A DNA stretch of 64,000 nucleotides. Source: Actinomadura rubteroloni. Lineage in GTDB: Bacteria; Actinomycetota; Actinomycetes; Streptosporangiales; Streptosporangiaceae. The stretch is from positions 186,001 to 250,000 of the forward strand of contig NZ_MTBP01000003.1 of NCBI RefSeq assembly GCF_002911665.1. The letters run 5' to 3'. Under the pieces are notes generated by a model. The model saw only the letters and a list, made by a program, of their open reading frames with translations, did not search any database and was not told the origin of the DNA. Of this stretch, positions 28,224 to 39,000 are shown one piece after another; within the stretch, counting starts at the first letter, position 1, and each line of letters opens with the position of its first letter. A program made the translations under genes and the position numbers.

Positions 28224-28646
28224 TTGACGGAAACCACCGACTCCGACGAGATCCGCGGCCTCGTGGCTGCTTACGAAAAGGCGCTGCGCGAGTCGGACGC
28301 AGGAGCGCTCGCCCGCATGTTCGCTCCGGACGGGACGTTCTTCCCCTACGACCTGCCCCCGTCGACCGGCGGCCAGATCGAGGGCACTTTCGGGACGGTC
28401 TTCGACACGATCGCCGTCGACGTCGTCTTCCATATCGAGCAGATGGCGATCGACGGTGACCTGGCGTACGTGATCTGCACGTCCGACGGCACCGTGACGC
28501 TGCTGGCCGAAGACCTGACCACCCCCGAGGTCGATCGCGGGGTCTTCGCCCTGCGCCGCGTCGCCGGACGATGGCGGATCGCCGCCTACATCTTCAACCG
28601 GACCCCCACCTATGGAGCAGTGGCCGGCCCGATGGAGGACGGCTGA
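28224..28646 (+). CDS. SnoaL-like (NTF2-fold) protein, SgcJ/EcaC type
   Basis: The 140-residue product starts at a TTG (28224) with GGAGG seven bases upstream; the in-frame sequence before it is unconserved. The NTF2-like fold is seen in EIRGLVAAYEKALRESDA, LARMFAPDGTFFPY, the VVFHIEQM strand and the C-terminal strands RWRIAAYIFNR. Relatives include SgcJ and polyketide cyclase-like proteins with an unspecific cavity. The catalytic role cannot be told from the sequence. It sits about 290 bases upstream of the bifunctional terpene synthase and may belong with it, or be independent. Confidence 0.75.
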   Translation: MTETTDSDEIRGLVAAYEKALRESDAGALARMFAPDGTFFPYDLPPSTGGQIEGTFGTVFDTIAVDVVFHIEQMAIDGDLAYVICTSDGTVTLLAEDLTTPEVDRGVFALRRVAGRWRIAAYIFNRTPTYGAVAGPMEDG

Positions 28647-28932
28647 TCGAGCCGACGCGATGGCCTGGCCCCCGGCCGGGTGTTCCCGGCGTACCGCCCC
28701 GCCCGGGGACCCGCATGGACGGCACCTCGACTCGGAATCGTCACCCGAGGTAAGCAAGATATGTCTTTCGGGTAAGGAGCTTCGCCCTACCGCCGTGGCC
28801 TGGGAGGGGAGGTGATCATTTCATGCGGGCGGCATCGGATTCGAGCAGTCGGCCGGTCGTGATGTTTGCGCCCCGGGCTCAGCGGCATGGGGTTCGGGGC
28901 AACTTGAAAAGAGAGAGCAGAGAAGGTGCGCC

Positions 28933-31092
28933 GTGGCCGGCGGAAAGACGAGTGGACCCGAACTCGACACGATCATCGCCTCGCTGCCCAGATTTCATCG
29001 GGCCGATCGGCCGGCGACGAACCCGCATGCCGCATACGCCGAACAACAGGTGCAGCAGTGGGCTCGGCACTGGAAAGTCGTCGGCCCCGAGCCGGAGTTC
29101 TTCCACCGCATTCAATACGGACACTGCGCGGCATTGACGTATCCCAACGCATCACCGGAGACACTGGCCCTGTGCGCCCAGTGGATCGCCTGGGGGTTCA
29201 TCATCGATGATCAGCACACGCGCGTTCTGAAGCCGACCGCGAGCCAGTGGACGGCCATGATGGGGCGGTTCGAGGCCGTTTTCGCCGGAACGATGAGTCC
29301 CGGGACCGGCGACGGCGGGGCGTTCGAGGCCGCCACGGATGATCTGTGTCGCAGAACCCGGGCTGCTCTGACCCCCGGACAGTGGGAACGGTTCGTCGAC
29401 GGTGTCTGGCTCTTCCTGGAAGGAATGCGGTCGGAGAGTGAATTCCAGAGTGCGGCCCGTCCGTCGATGGGCGAGTACGTCGAGATCCGTCGTAAAACCA
29501 TCGGCGTGTCCTTCTATGCAGTGCTCGTGGAACTGGAGGAGGGGGTCGAATTACCCGCCCGGGTTCACGGCACCGAGGTGTACCGGGAAATACTGGAGAC
29601 CATCTCCTGGGTCTTCGCTCTGATCAACGACATCGTCTCCTATCCCGCGGAGAACGCCGCAGGGGAGATCAACAATTTCATCGTGATCGCCGAGAAGTCC
29701 TATCGCCTGCCCACGGAGGCGGCGCTGCGCCGGGCGCACGCGGACCTCGTGCGGTCGATGGACAGATTCGAGGAGCTCCGGCGCGACATGCCGCAGGTCC
29801 TGGAAAAGGCCCGCGTACCCTCCGGCGATCGAGAGGCGGCCGCCCGCTGCGTCGTCGGCATGACCCATTTCATCGACGGCATCCTCGCATGGTATCCGGA
29901 AACGTACCGGTACTCGCATCAGCTCGAGTGCACCGACGGTCAGGCCCTCGAGGACGAGAATCTTCTCGATGGCGCCGGCCGGGAAGACGTGGCGAACGTG
30001 CCCGCAGGGGGCTCACCCGGGCCGTCGGCGGCTCCCGCGGCGGAGCCCGCCGTCGGCACCGCACGGACCGCCGCGCGAATACTGGCGGAAGCCAGCGCCT
30101 CCGTCGAGCCGGCCCTCCGCGCGGCGATCGACGAGTTGCCCGGCCCGCTGCGGCTCATCGCCGGATATCACGCCGGCTGGTGGGACGCCGAAGGACGGCC
30201 ATGCGACGCCGTGGGCAAGCGGATCCGCTCCGCCCTCGCTCTGACGTGCGCCGCCGCGACCAGTTCGACGCCGGTAGCGCGGATGGTCTCGGACCCGGCC
30301 GCCTCCGTCTTCCCGGCCGCCCTTTCCGCCGGGGTCGCCGTGGAGCTGGTGCATGATTTCTCGCTCCTGCACGACGACGTGATAGATGGGGACCGCATGC
30401 GGCGGCATCATGCCACGGCGTGGGTGTCGTTCGGAACCGGCAACGCGATCGTGACCGGCGATGCTTTGCTGATCACCGCCGTCCGGCAGCTTGACTCCGG
30501 GCAGGCGATAAAAGTGCTGTCTCAAGCGGTCGCGGATCTCTGCGAGGGCGAACTCGCGGACCTCACTTTCGAGACCCGCGCCGACCCGACCGTGCCGGAG
30601 TGCATGGCGACGGCCGAGGCGAAGACCGGCGCGTTGCTCGGCGCCGCCTGCCAGCTCGGGGCGCTGGCCGCGGGCGCCCCCGGAGCGGTGGCCGACGCGT
30701 ACCGCCGGTTCGGCCGGTGCCTCGGGCTCGCGTTCCAACTGACCGACGACCTGCTGGGGATCGCGGGCGACCCGCAGGTCACCGGCAAGCCCGTCGGCGC
30801 CGACCTCGTCGCCCGCAAGAAGTCCCTGCCCGTCGTGGCCGCGTTGACCTCGGGGACACCGGCGGGGAGCCTGCTGACCCGGCTCTACGACCGTCCGGAT
30901 CGGCTGGAGGGGCCGGAGCTCGCGCGGGCCGTCGCGCTGGTCGAGGAGGCCGGCGGCATGCGGTGGGCGCGGCAGGAGGCCGGGCGGCAGATGGAAGCGG
31001 CATTCCAGGCACTCCGACCGGTCGATCCCGAGCCGTCGGCGGCCGAAGACCTCCGCACGCTCGCCGAAATGATCACAAGCCGGGACCGGTGA
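28933..31092 (+). CDS. Bifunctional terpene cyclase–polyprenyl diphosphate synthase fusion
   Basis: The 719-residue product starts at a GTG with AGAAGG about seven bases upstream. The N-terminal half (1-~330) is a class I terpene cyclase: acidic motif Asp92-Asp93 in FIIDDQH, metal-binding NSE triad Asn232, Ser236, Glu240 in NDIVSYPAE, and an RY pair at Arg326-Tyr327. A low-complexity Ala/Pro/Gly linker spans about 335-375. The C-terminal half is a trans-isoprenyl diphosphate synthase: GKRIRS, first aspartate motif DDVID (481-485), and second motif DDLLG (605-609) followed by a GKPVGADL and KKSLP stretch. Both sets of catalytic motifs look intact, so one protein could build C15-C25 diphosphate and cyclise it. 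This order matches fungal PaFS-type enzymes. There is no frameshift or internal stop. Confidence 0.92.
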   Translation: MAGGKTSGPELDTIIASLPRFHRADRPATNPHAAYAEQQVQQWARHWKVVGPEPEFFHRIQYGHCAALTYPNASPETLALCAQWIAWGFIIDDQHTRVLKPTASQWTAMMGRFEAVFAGTMSPGTGDGGAFEAATDDLCRRTRAALTPGQWERFVDGVWLFLEGMRSESEFQSAARPSMGEYVEIRRKTIGVSFYAVLVELEEGVELPARVHGTEVYREILETISWVFALINDIVSYPAENAAGEINNFIVIAEKSYRLPTEAALRRAHADLVRSMDRFEELRRDMPQVLEKARVPSGDREAAARCVVGMTHFIDGILAWYPETYRYSHQLECTDGQALEDENLLDGAGREDVANVPAGGSPGPSAAPAAEPAVGTARTAARILAEASASVEPALRAAIDELPGPLRLIAGYHAGWWDAEGRPCDAVGKRIRSALALTCAAATSSTPVARMVSDPAASVFPAALSAGVAVELVHDFSLLHDDVIDGDRMRRHHATAWVSFGTGNAIVTGDALLITAVRQLDSGQAIKVLSQAVADLCEGELADLTFETRADPTVPECMATAEAKTGALLGAACQLGALAAGAPGAVADAYRRFGRCLGLAFQLTDDLLGIAGDPQVTGKPVGADLVARKKSLPVVAALTSGTPAGSLLTRLYDRPDRLEGPELARAVALVEEAGGMRWARQEAGRQMEAAFQALRPVDPEPSAAEDLRTLAEMITSRDR

Positions 31093-31452
31093 CGACGGGC
31101 CGGCGCCATTCCCGCCGTCGGCTCGGTCGTTCACGACATACGCCGCTAACCGCTCAGTTCTACGCTCATCATTCCCATGGTTCAACTATGTCCCTCAAAA
31201 TACGCATACGGGGGCTGTCGAAAAAGTGTAGTACCTGCGAAATCGGTGGAGTGGGATGATCGGGGGAGCGTCCACGTGGTCCAGTCGGATTGACTGACGG
31301 GCACTTCTTGGGCAAACTCAGCCCGTGGTTGACCAGGGCGACCGTGCTTTCGGGCTACGGTCCCGAGGAGGTAGTCGCAGAATAAACGCCTACCGCCCCT
31401 AAGGTCTTCAGCCAATACTTGTCCGCCATGGGAATGGTGTTGTGTCAGTCTC
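31093..31452. other. Gene-free stretch after the terpene synthase
   Basis: No supported gene. GC drops relative to neighbours and short frames on both strands lack family motifs. A segment around 31200-31250 (GGGGGCTGTCGAAAAAGTG) has the look of an insertion-sequence end, but no partner end or transposase was found. Confidence 0.5.
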
Positions 31453-31740
31453 ATGATCGCTGCCGTCATTATGAGTTTCCTTGCGGGTGTTTGGCTGGGC
31501 AATGGAATTCCCCATTTCGTGAGGGGAGTCACCAAAAAGCCCTATCCGTCGGCGCTCGGTAACTCGCCGGTACCCAACTTGATCGCCGGCTGGTTGGCGA
31601 TTGCGACGACGCCCTTGTTCTTGCTGTTGGTCCACCCGGCCGAACACCCCATCGCCAGTTGGATCAGTGCCATGCTCGGCATGCTCGCGATTGGGATCTT
31701 TCATGCAGGGCCAGGCGCTTTCGGCAAAAAATCCTGGTGA
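31453..31740 (+). CDS. Small conserved membrane protein
   Basis: The 95-residue product has an N-terminal hydrophobic helix (AAVIMSFLAGVWLGNGIPHF), the conserved-looking segment GIPHFVRGVTKKPYPSALG, then two or three more hydrophobic helices. Similar small proteins with an NGIPHF-type motif are widespread in bacteria and have no assigned function. No strong ribosome site precedes the ATG; an internal ATG at 31471 is possible. Lower GC than its neighbours suggests separate origin. It could serve as a membrane partner for the terpene pathway, but nothing in the sequence shows that. Confidence 0.7.
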   Translation: MIAAVIMSFLAGVWLGNGIPHFVRGVTKKPYPSALGNSPVPNLIAGWLAIATTPLFLLLVHPAEHPIASWISAMLGMLAIGIFHAGPGAFGKKSW

Positions 31741-31839
31741 ACCTGCAGCGAACACGAACGCCCGCCGACCAAGTCGCCGTGTGGGGCGGCTGACGCGCGG
31801 TTTCGCGGTGGGTAGGGCGGGTGCCGGGGGGTTGTGCCC

Positions 31840-32685
31840 ATGGGGAAGGCGCTGGTCCTTGGTGCGGGTTCGCCGCCGGGTGCGTTCTGGGAAGCCGGGC
31901 TGATCGAAGGGTTCCGCGAGGCCGGCACTGATCTGCGCACCGCCGACCTGATCGTGGGGACGTCGGCGGGTGCGGTCGTGGGCGCGCTGATCGCGCACGG
32001 CGCGGACGTGATCGCCGTCATCGAGGACATCATCGGAGCGAGCCGCAAGCTGGCCGAGTCCGGGACGCAGGACATGTCCGAACGGCTGCTGCGCGCGTAC
32101 GACGTGATGTCCGTCACGTCGCTTCCGGTTCCAGAGCGCCGCAAGCACCTGGGCCGGCTGGCGCGGGGGATCGACACCGGACGGAACGCCGAGCGGCTGG
32201 ACCTTTTCATCGACCGCCTGCCGTCCGCGCGGTGGCCCGAGCGCGACCTGCTGATCCCCTGCCTGGATGCCGAGACCGGGGAACGCGTGGTGTGGCGGCG
32301 CGGCGGCGCGGCGACCCTGCCCGAGGCGGTCCGGGCCGCGTGCTCGATGCCGATGGTCTACCCGCCGGTCGAGATCGCCGGACGGGCGTACATGAGTGCT
32401 CCCGTCTACTCCACCACCAACGCCGACCTGGCCGCGGGCTCCCGGCGCGTCGTGGTCCTCGCACCGAGAGGGAACGTGCTGTCGGCGACGGCGATCGACG
32501 ACGAGCTGGCGTCCGCCGGCCCCGACAGAGCCGCCGTGATCGGCCCGAACACCGAAACCGAAGAAGTCTTCGCCTTCGGAGTGTTCGACCCGAGCACCGG
32601 GACGGCCGCGCTCCACGCCGGACACCAGCAGGCCGTCATGGAGACCGGGCAGGCGGAGCAGGTCGCCGAGGTGTGGGGCGACTGA
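31840..32685 (+). CDS. Patatin-like protein, catalytic Asp missing
   Basis: The 281-residue product has the patatin fold: an oxyanion-type loop LGAGSPPGAFWEAG and the nucleophile motif VGTSAGAVVGA (Ser near residue 48). In active relatives the second catalytic residue is the Asp of a DGG/DGA motif just before S-x-TNADLA. Here the segment reads AYMSAPVYSTTNADLA, so the Asp is replaced by Ser and the following glycines by Ala and Pro. I infer reduced or absent phospholipase activity. The ATG at 31840, with a G-rich site ten bases upstream, is preferred over the GTG two codons earlier. Confidence 0.85.
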   Translation: MGKALVLGAGSPPGAFWEAGLIEGFREAGTDLRTADLIVGTSAGAVVGALIAHGADVIAVIEDIIGASRKLAESGTQDMSERLLRAYDVMSVTSLPVPERRKHLGRLARGIDTGRNAERLDLFIDRLPSARWPERDLLIPCLDAETGERVVWRRGGAATLPEAVRAACSMPMVYPPVEIAGRAYMSAPVYSTTNADLAAGSRRVVVLAPRGNVLSATAIDDELASAGPDRAAVIGPNTETEEVFAFGVFDPSTGTAALHAGHQQAVMETGQAEQVAEVWGD

Positions 32686-33036
32686 CCGCGCGACCCGGAT
32701 CGTCGATCGGGCGTTAGCGGTGATCGCTGTCTGGAGGCTCCACCGCACCGGCATGCCGTCGTGTCTCGTGGGACCTGAACCACTACCGCCGCGGATCGCA
32801 TGCCGCCGAGATCATCCTCAATTAATTTCTGGAAGTATCAGCGACGCGGCAGACCGGCTGCAAAAAGGTAAGTGGATTGTGTCCGCGTGGTGATCTTGAC
32901 GAGACGGGGCAAACAGCAAAGCGGATTTTCCGGCCGCTGTCGATATCGCGGCCGGGAAATTTCGTGGCCGAAGGCAGACAACCCGCGTGTATTGACGGAT
33001 GGATTCGCGTCGCACGATCGTGAGGCTGATCCGCAG
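32686..33036. other. Intergenic stretch before the giant LamG gene
   Basis: No supported gene. A weak inverted repeat near 32692-32710 (CCCGGATC…GATCGGG, with a bulge) could end the patatin transcript. An AT-rich tract around 32815-32870 is a plausible promoter region for the giant gene. Confidence 0.45.
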
Positions 33037-36000
33037 ATGGAAGGGGCGGGCTTGACGCTGAACGATGCGCTGGTCAAGGTTTACGGCGACCGGGCTTATA
33101 CGCACGTAACGATGGTGCGGCATCAGGGAACGACCGTCGCGTTCGCGATGGACGCTTCCCGGCGCGTTTTCTATTCGGTGCTGGACCTGGCCGGAGACCA
33201 GAAGAAGGGAACGGCGGACTCGGCGTACTGGAGCGAGAACCCGGTCGAGCTGGCCTTCCCCAGGGAGCTGGCCGAAGTCGGGTACGCCATCGCGGGGGCC
33301 ACGGCCATGCCGACGGTCAAGCGCGGCGGCGCGGAGGCCGCCGCCGGCGAGCAGCCGTCGCCCGCCGAGATCGACGGGTTCCTGTCCACGACCGCGCGGC
33401 TGACGGCGGCGGCCCCGTTCCAGGTCGTCTCCGACGGGACGTACGTGGTGGTGCTGCGGCAGGCGATCGGCGAAGCGCACCCCGCCGCGGTGTTCAAGCT
33501 GACCGGGGGCGGCTGCTCGGGCGACACGTCCCGGGCCGACCTCGTCCGCGACGGGACCGGGCGGGTGCCGCTCGTCCGCGACACGCTGCTGTGCGACCGG
33601 TTCCTGCTGGTGGACGGCAGGCTCAAGCCCGTCATGGAGGTGCGGTACCGGCGGAGCCGGCACGCCACCCGCCCCGAGTCGGCCAAGGACACGCTCGGCA
33701 CCGAGGACATGGAGGGCCGCCCGTTCTACGAGCCGACGCAGGAGCTGTCGTTCGTCCGGAACCTCAGCGCGGGGCGGTTCGCGGCCGTGCTGGTGCCGAC
33801 CGCCGTCCACGGGACGCAGCGCTGGCAGTTGTTCGCGCACAACGACGCCACCGGCCGCATCGACGGGTTCAACGTCGAGCAGGGCGTCCAGGGCCTGTTC
33901 AACACGCGGGGCACGCAGTTCTACACGAGCCCGGACCCGCTCTACCGCGACGCCGTGTTCGAGCGGAGTCCGGGCAAGTGCCCGTTCACCGGCAAGGACC
34001 TGGTGCCGGTGCGGCGCGCGGACGGGCACGCCGGGACGGCCGTCCGCCTGACCGGCAAGGACACTTACGTCGAGCTGAACGACGTGAAGGACGTCCTCGG
34101 GTTCGACGGCGACCCGTACACGATCGAGGCGTGGATCAAACCGGCCGCCCACGACGGCCCCGTGGTGTCGCGGGGGACGTCCTACCAGCTTGAGGTGGAC
34201 GTCGACGGGCACGTGTGCCTGTCCCACGACGGCGCCACGCAGCCGGTGAAGTCGAGCGTGACCGTCCCCGCGGACGCCTACTCCCACATCGCCGCCGTCT
34301 ACGACGGCACGACCGCGTCACTGTACGTCGACGGCAGGCCCGTCGGCAGCGGTGCGATGCCCTACGCCGAGGAGGCGGGCGCGACGACGGTGGTCGGCGG
34401 GACGACGGCCGCGGGCACCACGTCCGGCGCCTTCACCGGGGACGTGGACGAGGTCCGCATGTGGAACCGGGCGCGCGGCGCCGCCGAGATCCGCGAGACC
34501 ATGAACCACCGGCTGGTCGGCAACGAGCCGGGGCTGGCGGCCTACTACCGGTTCGACGAGGGCTCGGGCGCCCGGGTGTACGACCAGACCGACCACGCGG
34601 GGCACGGCACGCTGAAGGGCGCTCCCCGGTGGACGAGCTCGGACGCCCCGGTCGGCGACCATCCGGGGATCCGGCGCGACAGCTTCACCGTGTCCGGCCG
34701 CAAGGTCGTCTCCGGCATGTCGGCCCTGCTCTACCACCAGCAGGAGACCGTTCCCGCCGGGTACGGCGCCGCGTCCAAGCCCGCCAAGCGGCAGGCGCGG
34801 GTCATGCTGGTCTGGTCGACGGAGAAGAAGTCCGGTTCGAGCAAGGACGCGTGCGTGGCGAGCGTGGACTTCGGCGTCGGCCGCGACGGCCGGCTGGGCC
34901 TGGTGCCGGAGGTGCTGGACCCGGCCCTGGTCAAGCGGCCCGCCAAGGGCGCGGACTCCGAGCGGATCGCCGAACTCCAGCAGCAGATCAAGCGGCTGGA
35001 GGCGGAGATCGCCGCGCTACGCCCCCGGATCGCCGAGCTGACCGGCATGGCCGGGAAGGTCCCCGAGTACCAGGCGGTCCACGATCAGCTCAAGCGCGAA
35101 CTGGACGACCTCCAGCGGCGCTACGACGCCGAGAAGGACCTGCTCACGTCCTACCGGTACCGGCTGTACGCGAAGAACACGCGCCTCTATGACGGCAAGA
35201 CCTGGCCGCAGGTCGTCGTCGTCGCAGGCTCTTCGGCCCAGCCCTCCAGCCTGCTGGCCTACCCGACGGACCAGGAGTCGCCGTCCCACTGCTGGACCGT
35301 CGAGAAGGCGGGCTGGTACCAGAACGGGCCGACGTACTACCGGCTCCGCTACCAGCTCTTCAACAAGTGCCTGTGCGCCGCGAACGGCTCGACGTCCGAG
35401 CGGGCGCAGCTCACCGTCCGGGCCGCCCCGGACTCCCTCGACTGGGAGTGGGAGCTGCGGCAGGAGGGCGAGTACTTCCGCATCGTCAACCAGGTGACCG
35501 GGCTCGCCGTCACCGTGGGCGACAGCGCCCAGATGTTCCAGTCCAGCGACGGCCTGAAGACCGACGCGGGCCTGTGGCGGCTGCAACGCGTGGAGATGCT
35601 GTCGAACCTGGACAAGCTCACGCAGGAGGCCAGGAACAAGTGGTCCGTGGCCGCCGCCGACCTCCAGCGGGCGCAGTCGGCCCTGCAGCGCCTCACCGAG
35701 CTGCAGCGCGAACTGGCCGCCAAGGAAGCTGAGCTGACGGCGGCGCAGGACGAGCTGACCCGCCTGTCCGGCGGCCTCCAGGGCAACGACGACCTGACCG
35801 TCGCCATGCCGATGCACGGGATGGACCGCACCGGCCTGAGCCACTACGCCGGCCTGCTCGACTTCGCCCGCGGTTCCGACACCCCCGCGCTGCTCGACAG
35901 CGGCACCGGCGACGTCGTGCTGTACTTCCGCGGGGAGAACGAGCAGTTCTTCGCCGCCTACTACGACACGTTCGTGGTCCGCGGTTCGCAGGAACTCACG

Positions 36001-39000
36001 GCGGACGGCGGACGGCTCACCTTCACCGCCCGGGACGCGGGCTTGGCGCTGGAGTCCGGGACGATCGAGGTGGCCGACGGCGACGTCCCCGGCCGCTGCG
36101 ACGTGACCATCACCGTCGGCGGCGAGACCGAGACCTGGACGTCGCTGCCCCGCAAGGCGAGCACGATGGCCGCCGCGCTGGCCGGGAGCGCCGGTGAGCC
36201 GGTGGCGGTCGGGACGGCCGTGTCGGTGAGCGGTTCGGACGTCCAGCTCACCGAGGGGACGACCGTCAAGTTCCCGAAGGGGGCCCATCTGCTGATCGGC
36301 GGGCGCGGGTTCGCCGCCGCCGCCGACACCGCCGCCGGTGCCAAGACGATCACCTTGACGGCGTTCGACGCGGCGGTCTCGGCGATCTCGGCGGGCGACG
36401 GCGTGAGCCTGGTCGGCTACGACTTCGGACGCGCGTCCTCCAGCCGTCCCGGAGTGCCGATGTCGGCCGGCTCGCGTCTGGTCGGGCTCGTCCCCGGCGA
36501 CGTGGAATCCGTCCCCAACGGCAAGGCCAAGCCGTTCGTCACCGGCAACGGCTGCCGCTGGCGGGCCAAGATGCCCGGACGCGCCTACTTCTTCGACGGC
36601 AAGGAGCAGCAGCACCTGCGGTTGCCCGCCGACAAACTCGCCCAGGCGTCCACGACGGGCGACCTGTCGCTGGAGGCGTGGGTCTACCCCGAGGAGGGGC
36701 AGGGCAGGCTCGTTCACGGCAACACGGGCGAGTCGTCCTACTCGCTGGCGCTGGCCCAGGCGCCGCTACCGGTGCAGTCCTTCGACGGCACCAACCAGGT
36801 CGTCCTGACCGAGACGCTCGACCTGTCCGGCCGCGACTTCACCATCGAGCTGTGGGCCAAGCGCAACAACGTCCGCGGCCGCCGGGAGGCGCTGCTCACG
36901 CACGGCGTCATGTCCGGGCGGGCGGACCAGAGCCTGCACCTGTTCTTCGAGACGAACAACACCTTCGGCTTCGGCCTGTTCGCCGACGACCTCTACACCA
37001 AGGACCCCTACCCCGACCTGGACTGGCACCACTGGGCCGCGACGTACAAGCACGCCACCCGCGAGCAGATCCTCTACCGGGACGGCGTCGAGGTCGCCCG
37101 CCGCACCGCCACCGGCTCCTACGCCGGGAACGGGCCGCTGGTCCTCGGCGTCCAGCCCTTCACCGGCGACCGCCTGGACGGCCATATCGACGAGGTCCGC
37201 GTCTTCGGCCGGGTGCGCACCCCCGAGGAGATCAACGCCGAGCGGTGGCAGCGGATCTCCCCCCGCACGCCCGGACTGCTCGGCCACTGGACGTTCACCG
37301 GGACGGCCGCCGCCTCCCCGATCAAGGGCTACCAGGTCGTCGCGCGGGCCGGCAGCCGCGTCCTGCGCTCGGCCGAGCGGTTCGCCTGCAACGAGTGGGC
37401 GCACGTCGCCGCGACGTACAAGCAGGCGTGGGCGCTCCAGATGCTCGGCGCGGGAAGCGCGGTGGTGACCGCGCAGCCCGCCTTGGACGTCCTGGACGAC
37501 CTCACCATCGAGGTGTTCGTCCGGTTCGCGCAGATCGGCCACGCCATCACCCTGGTCGCCAAGGGCAAGGCCGTCGACGGCGGGCCGGGCGGGGTGCCCT
37601 ACCACCTCGCCGTCCGCCCGGACGGGATGCTGGAGTTCGCCTTCGCCGAGGCGGACGGCAAGGTGGTGCGCTACGCGTCCGCCCAGCCCGTCAGGGCGGG
37701 GACGTTCCACCGCGTGTCCCTGATCCGGCGGCGGCAGCGACCGGCCGGATCGGCGACCACTCCGCCTTCCGCCGAGGCGCCGCCGACCGAGATCCGCTTC
37801 TACCTCGACGGCAACCTCGTGGGCGACCACCGCTACACCGGCCCCGGAGCGCAGGCCAACGGGAACGACGTCGAACTCGGCTACGGGCTGTCCGGCGAGC
37901 TGTGCGAGGTACGGCTGTGGAGCACCGCCCGGGACCCCCAGCAGCTCGGCCTGCCCACCACCGAACGCGACAAGGGCCTGCTGGCGCGCTGGGCGTTCGA
38001 CGAGAACGCGGGGAACGTCGCCTTCGACAACCGGGGCTCCTACCCGGCCCGGCTGCGCAACACGACCTGGACGCGCGACCCCGACCCCAAGGCCAGCCCG
38101 CTGCGGCTGTTCCGCAACGGGCGCCCGCTGTCCGAAGGCCCGCTGAACGCGGCCGAGGACGGCGTCCCCTACGGCGACCGGCAGCTCACCCTCGGCGCGC
38201 GCCTGCACTCGGGCCGGGCGCTGGAGCCGCTGACCGGAACGCTGGAAGAGGTGCGGATCTGGCGCGTCACGCGCACCCCCGAGCAGATCCTCGACAACCT
38301 GTTCACCCGCCTGCGCGGCGGAAAGCAGGACCTCATCGCCTACTGGAGCTTCGACCGCGACTCCACCACGGCGACCGCCACGTCCGTCTACGACGACGGG
38401 CTGCGCGGCAACGACCTGACCTTCCCGGCCAAGCGGCCCCGCATCCTGCTGTCCACGGCGCCGGTCTCCACCGACACCGCCGAGGTGCGCTCGGCGCTGG
38501 CCGCCGTCCGCACCCCCTTCCACGACGTCATCGGCTCCGCCCCGGTCGTCTCCGAGTACGCCGACATGCAGTTCACGTCCGCCGGCGACATGGCCGGTGT
38601 GCTCAAACGCTGTTACGGCTACCTGCGCCAGGGCCGCTGGCACCTGGTCACCGGCTACAAGGTCGGCGACCTGGTCACCGAGTGGGTGGGCCAGGTGCAG
38701 TTCGACCCGCAGCTCATCGGCTACATCGAGGGCGCGCCGCCGGTGCCGTCGGAGAACCTCACCGAGGACGGCGGCCACGCGGGGGCGTCATCGGTGGAGT
38801 TCACCGAGGCCGACCAGGTCACCTACAACCTGTCCGCCAGCAGGACCCGCAGCGTCAACACGGCCTTCTCCGGCTCGCTGGGCCTGGAGACCGACGCCAG
38901 CGTCCTGTCGATCACCGCGCCGATGGGGATCGGGACGGCGCAGCCGGCGGTGGACGGCCAGTTGAAGATCAGGGCGAACCTCGCGCTGGAGTTCTCGAAC

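Noticed and set aside
31182..31535. 117-codon minus-strand frame after the terpene synthase
   Set aside because: It overlaps the start of the small membrane protein and contains no family motif. A possible insertion-sequence origin could not be supported.
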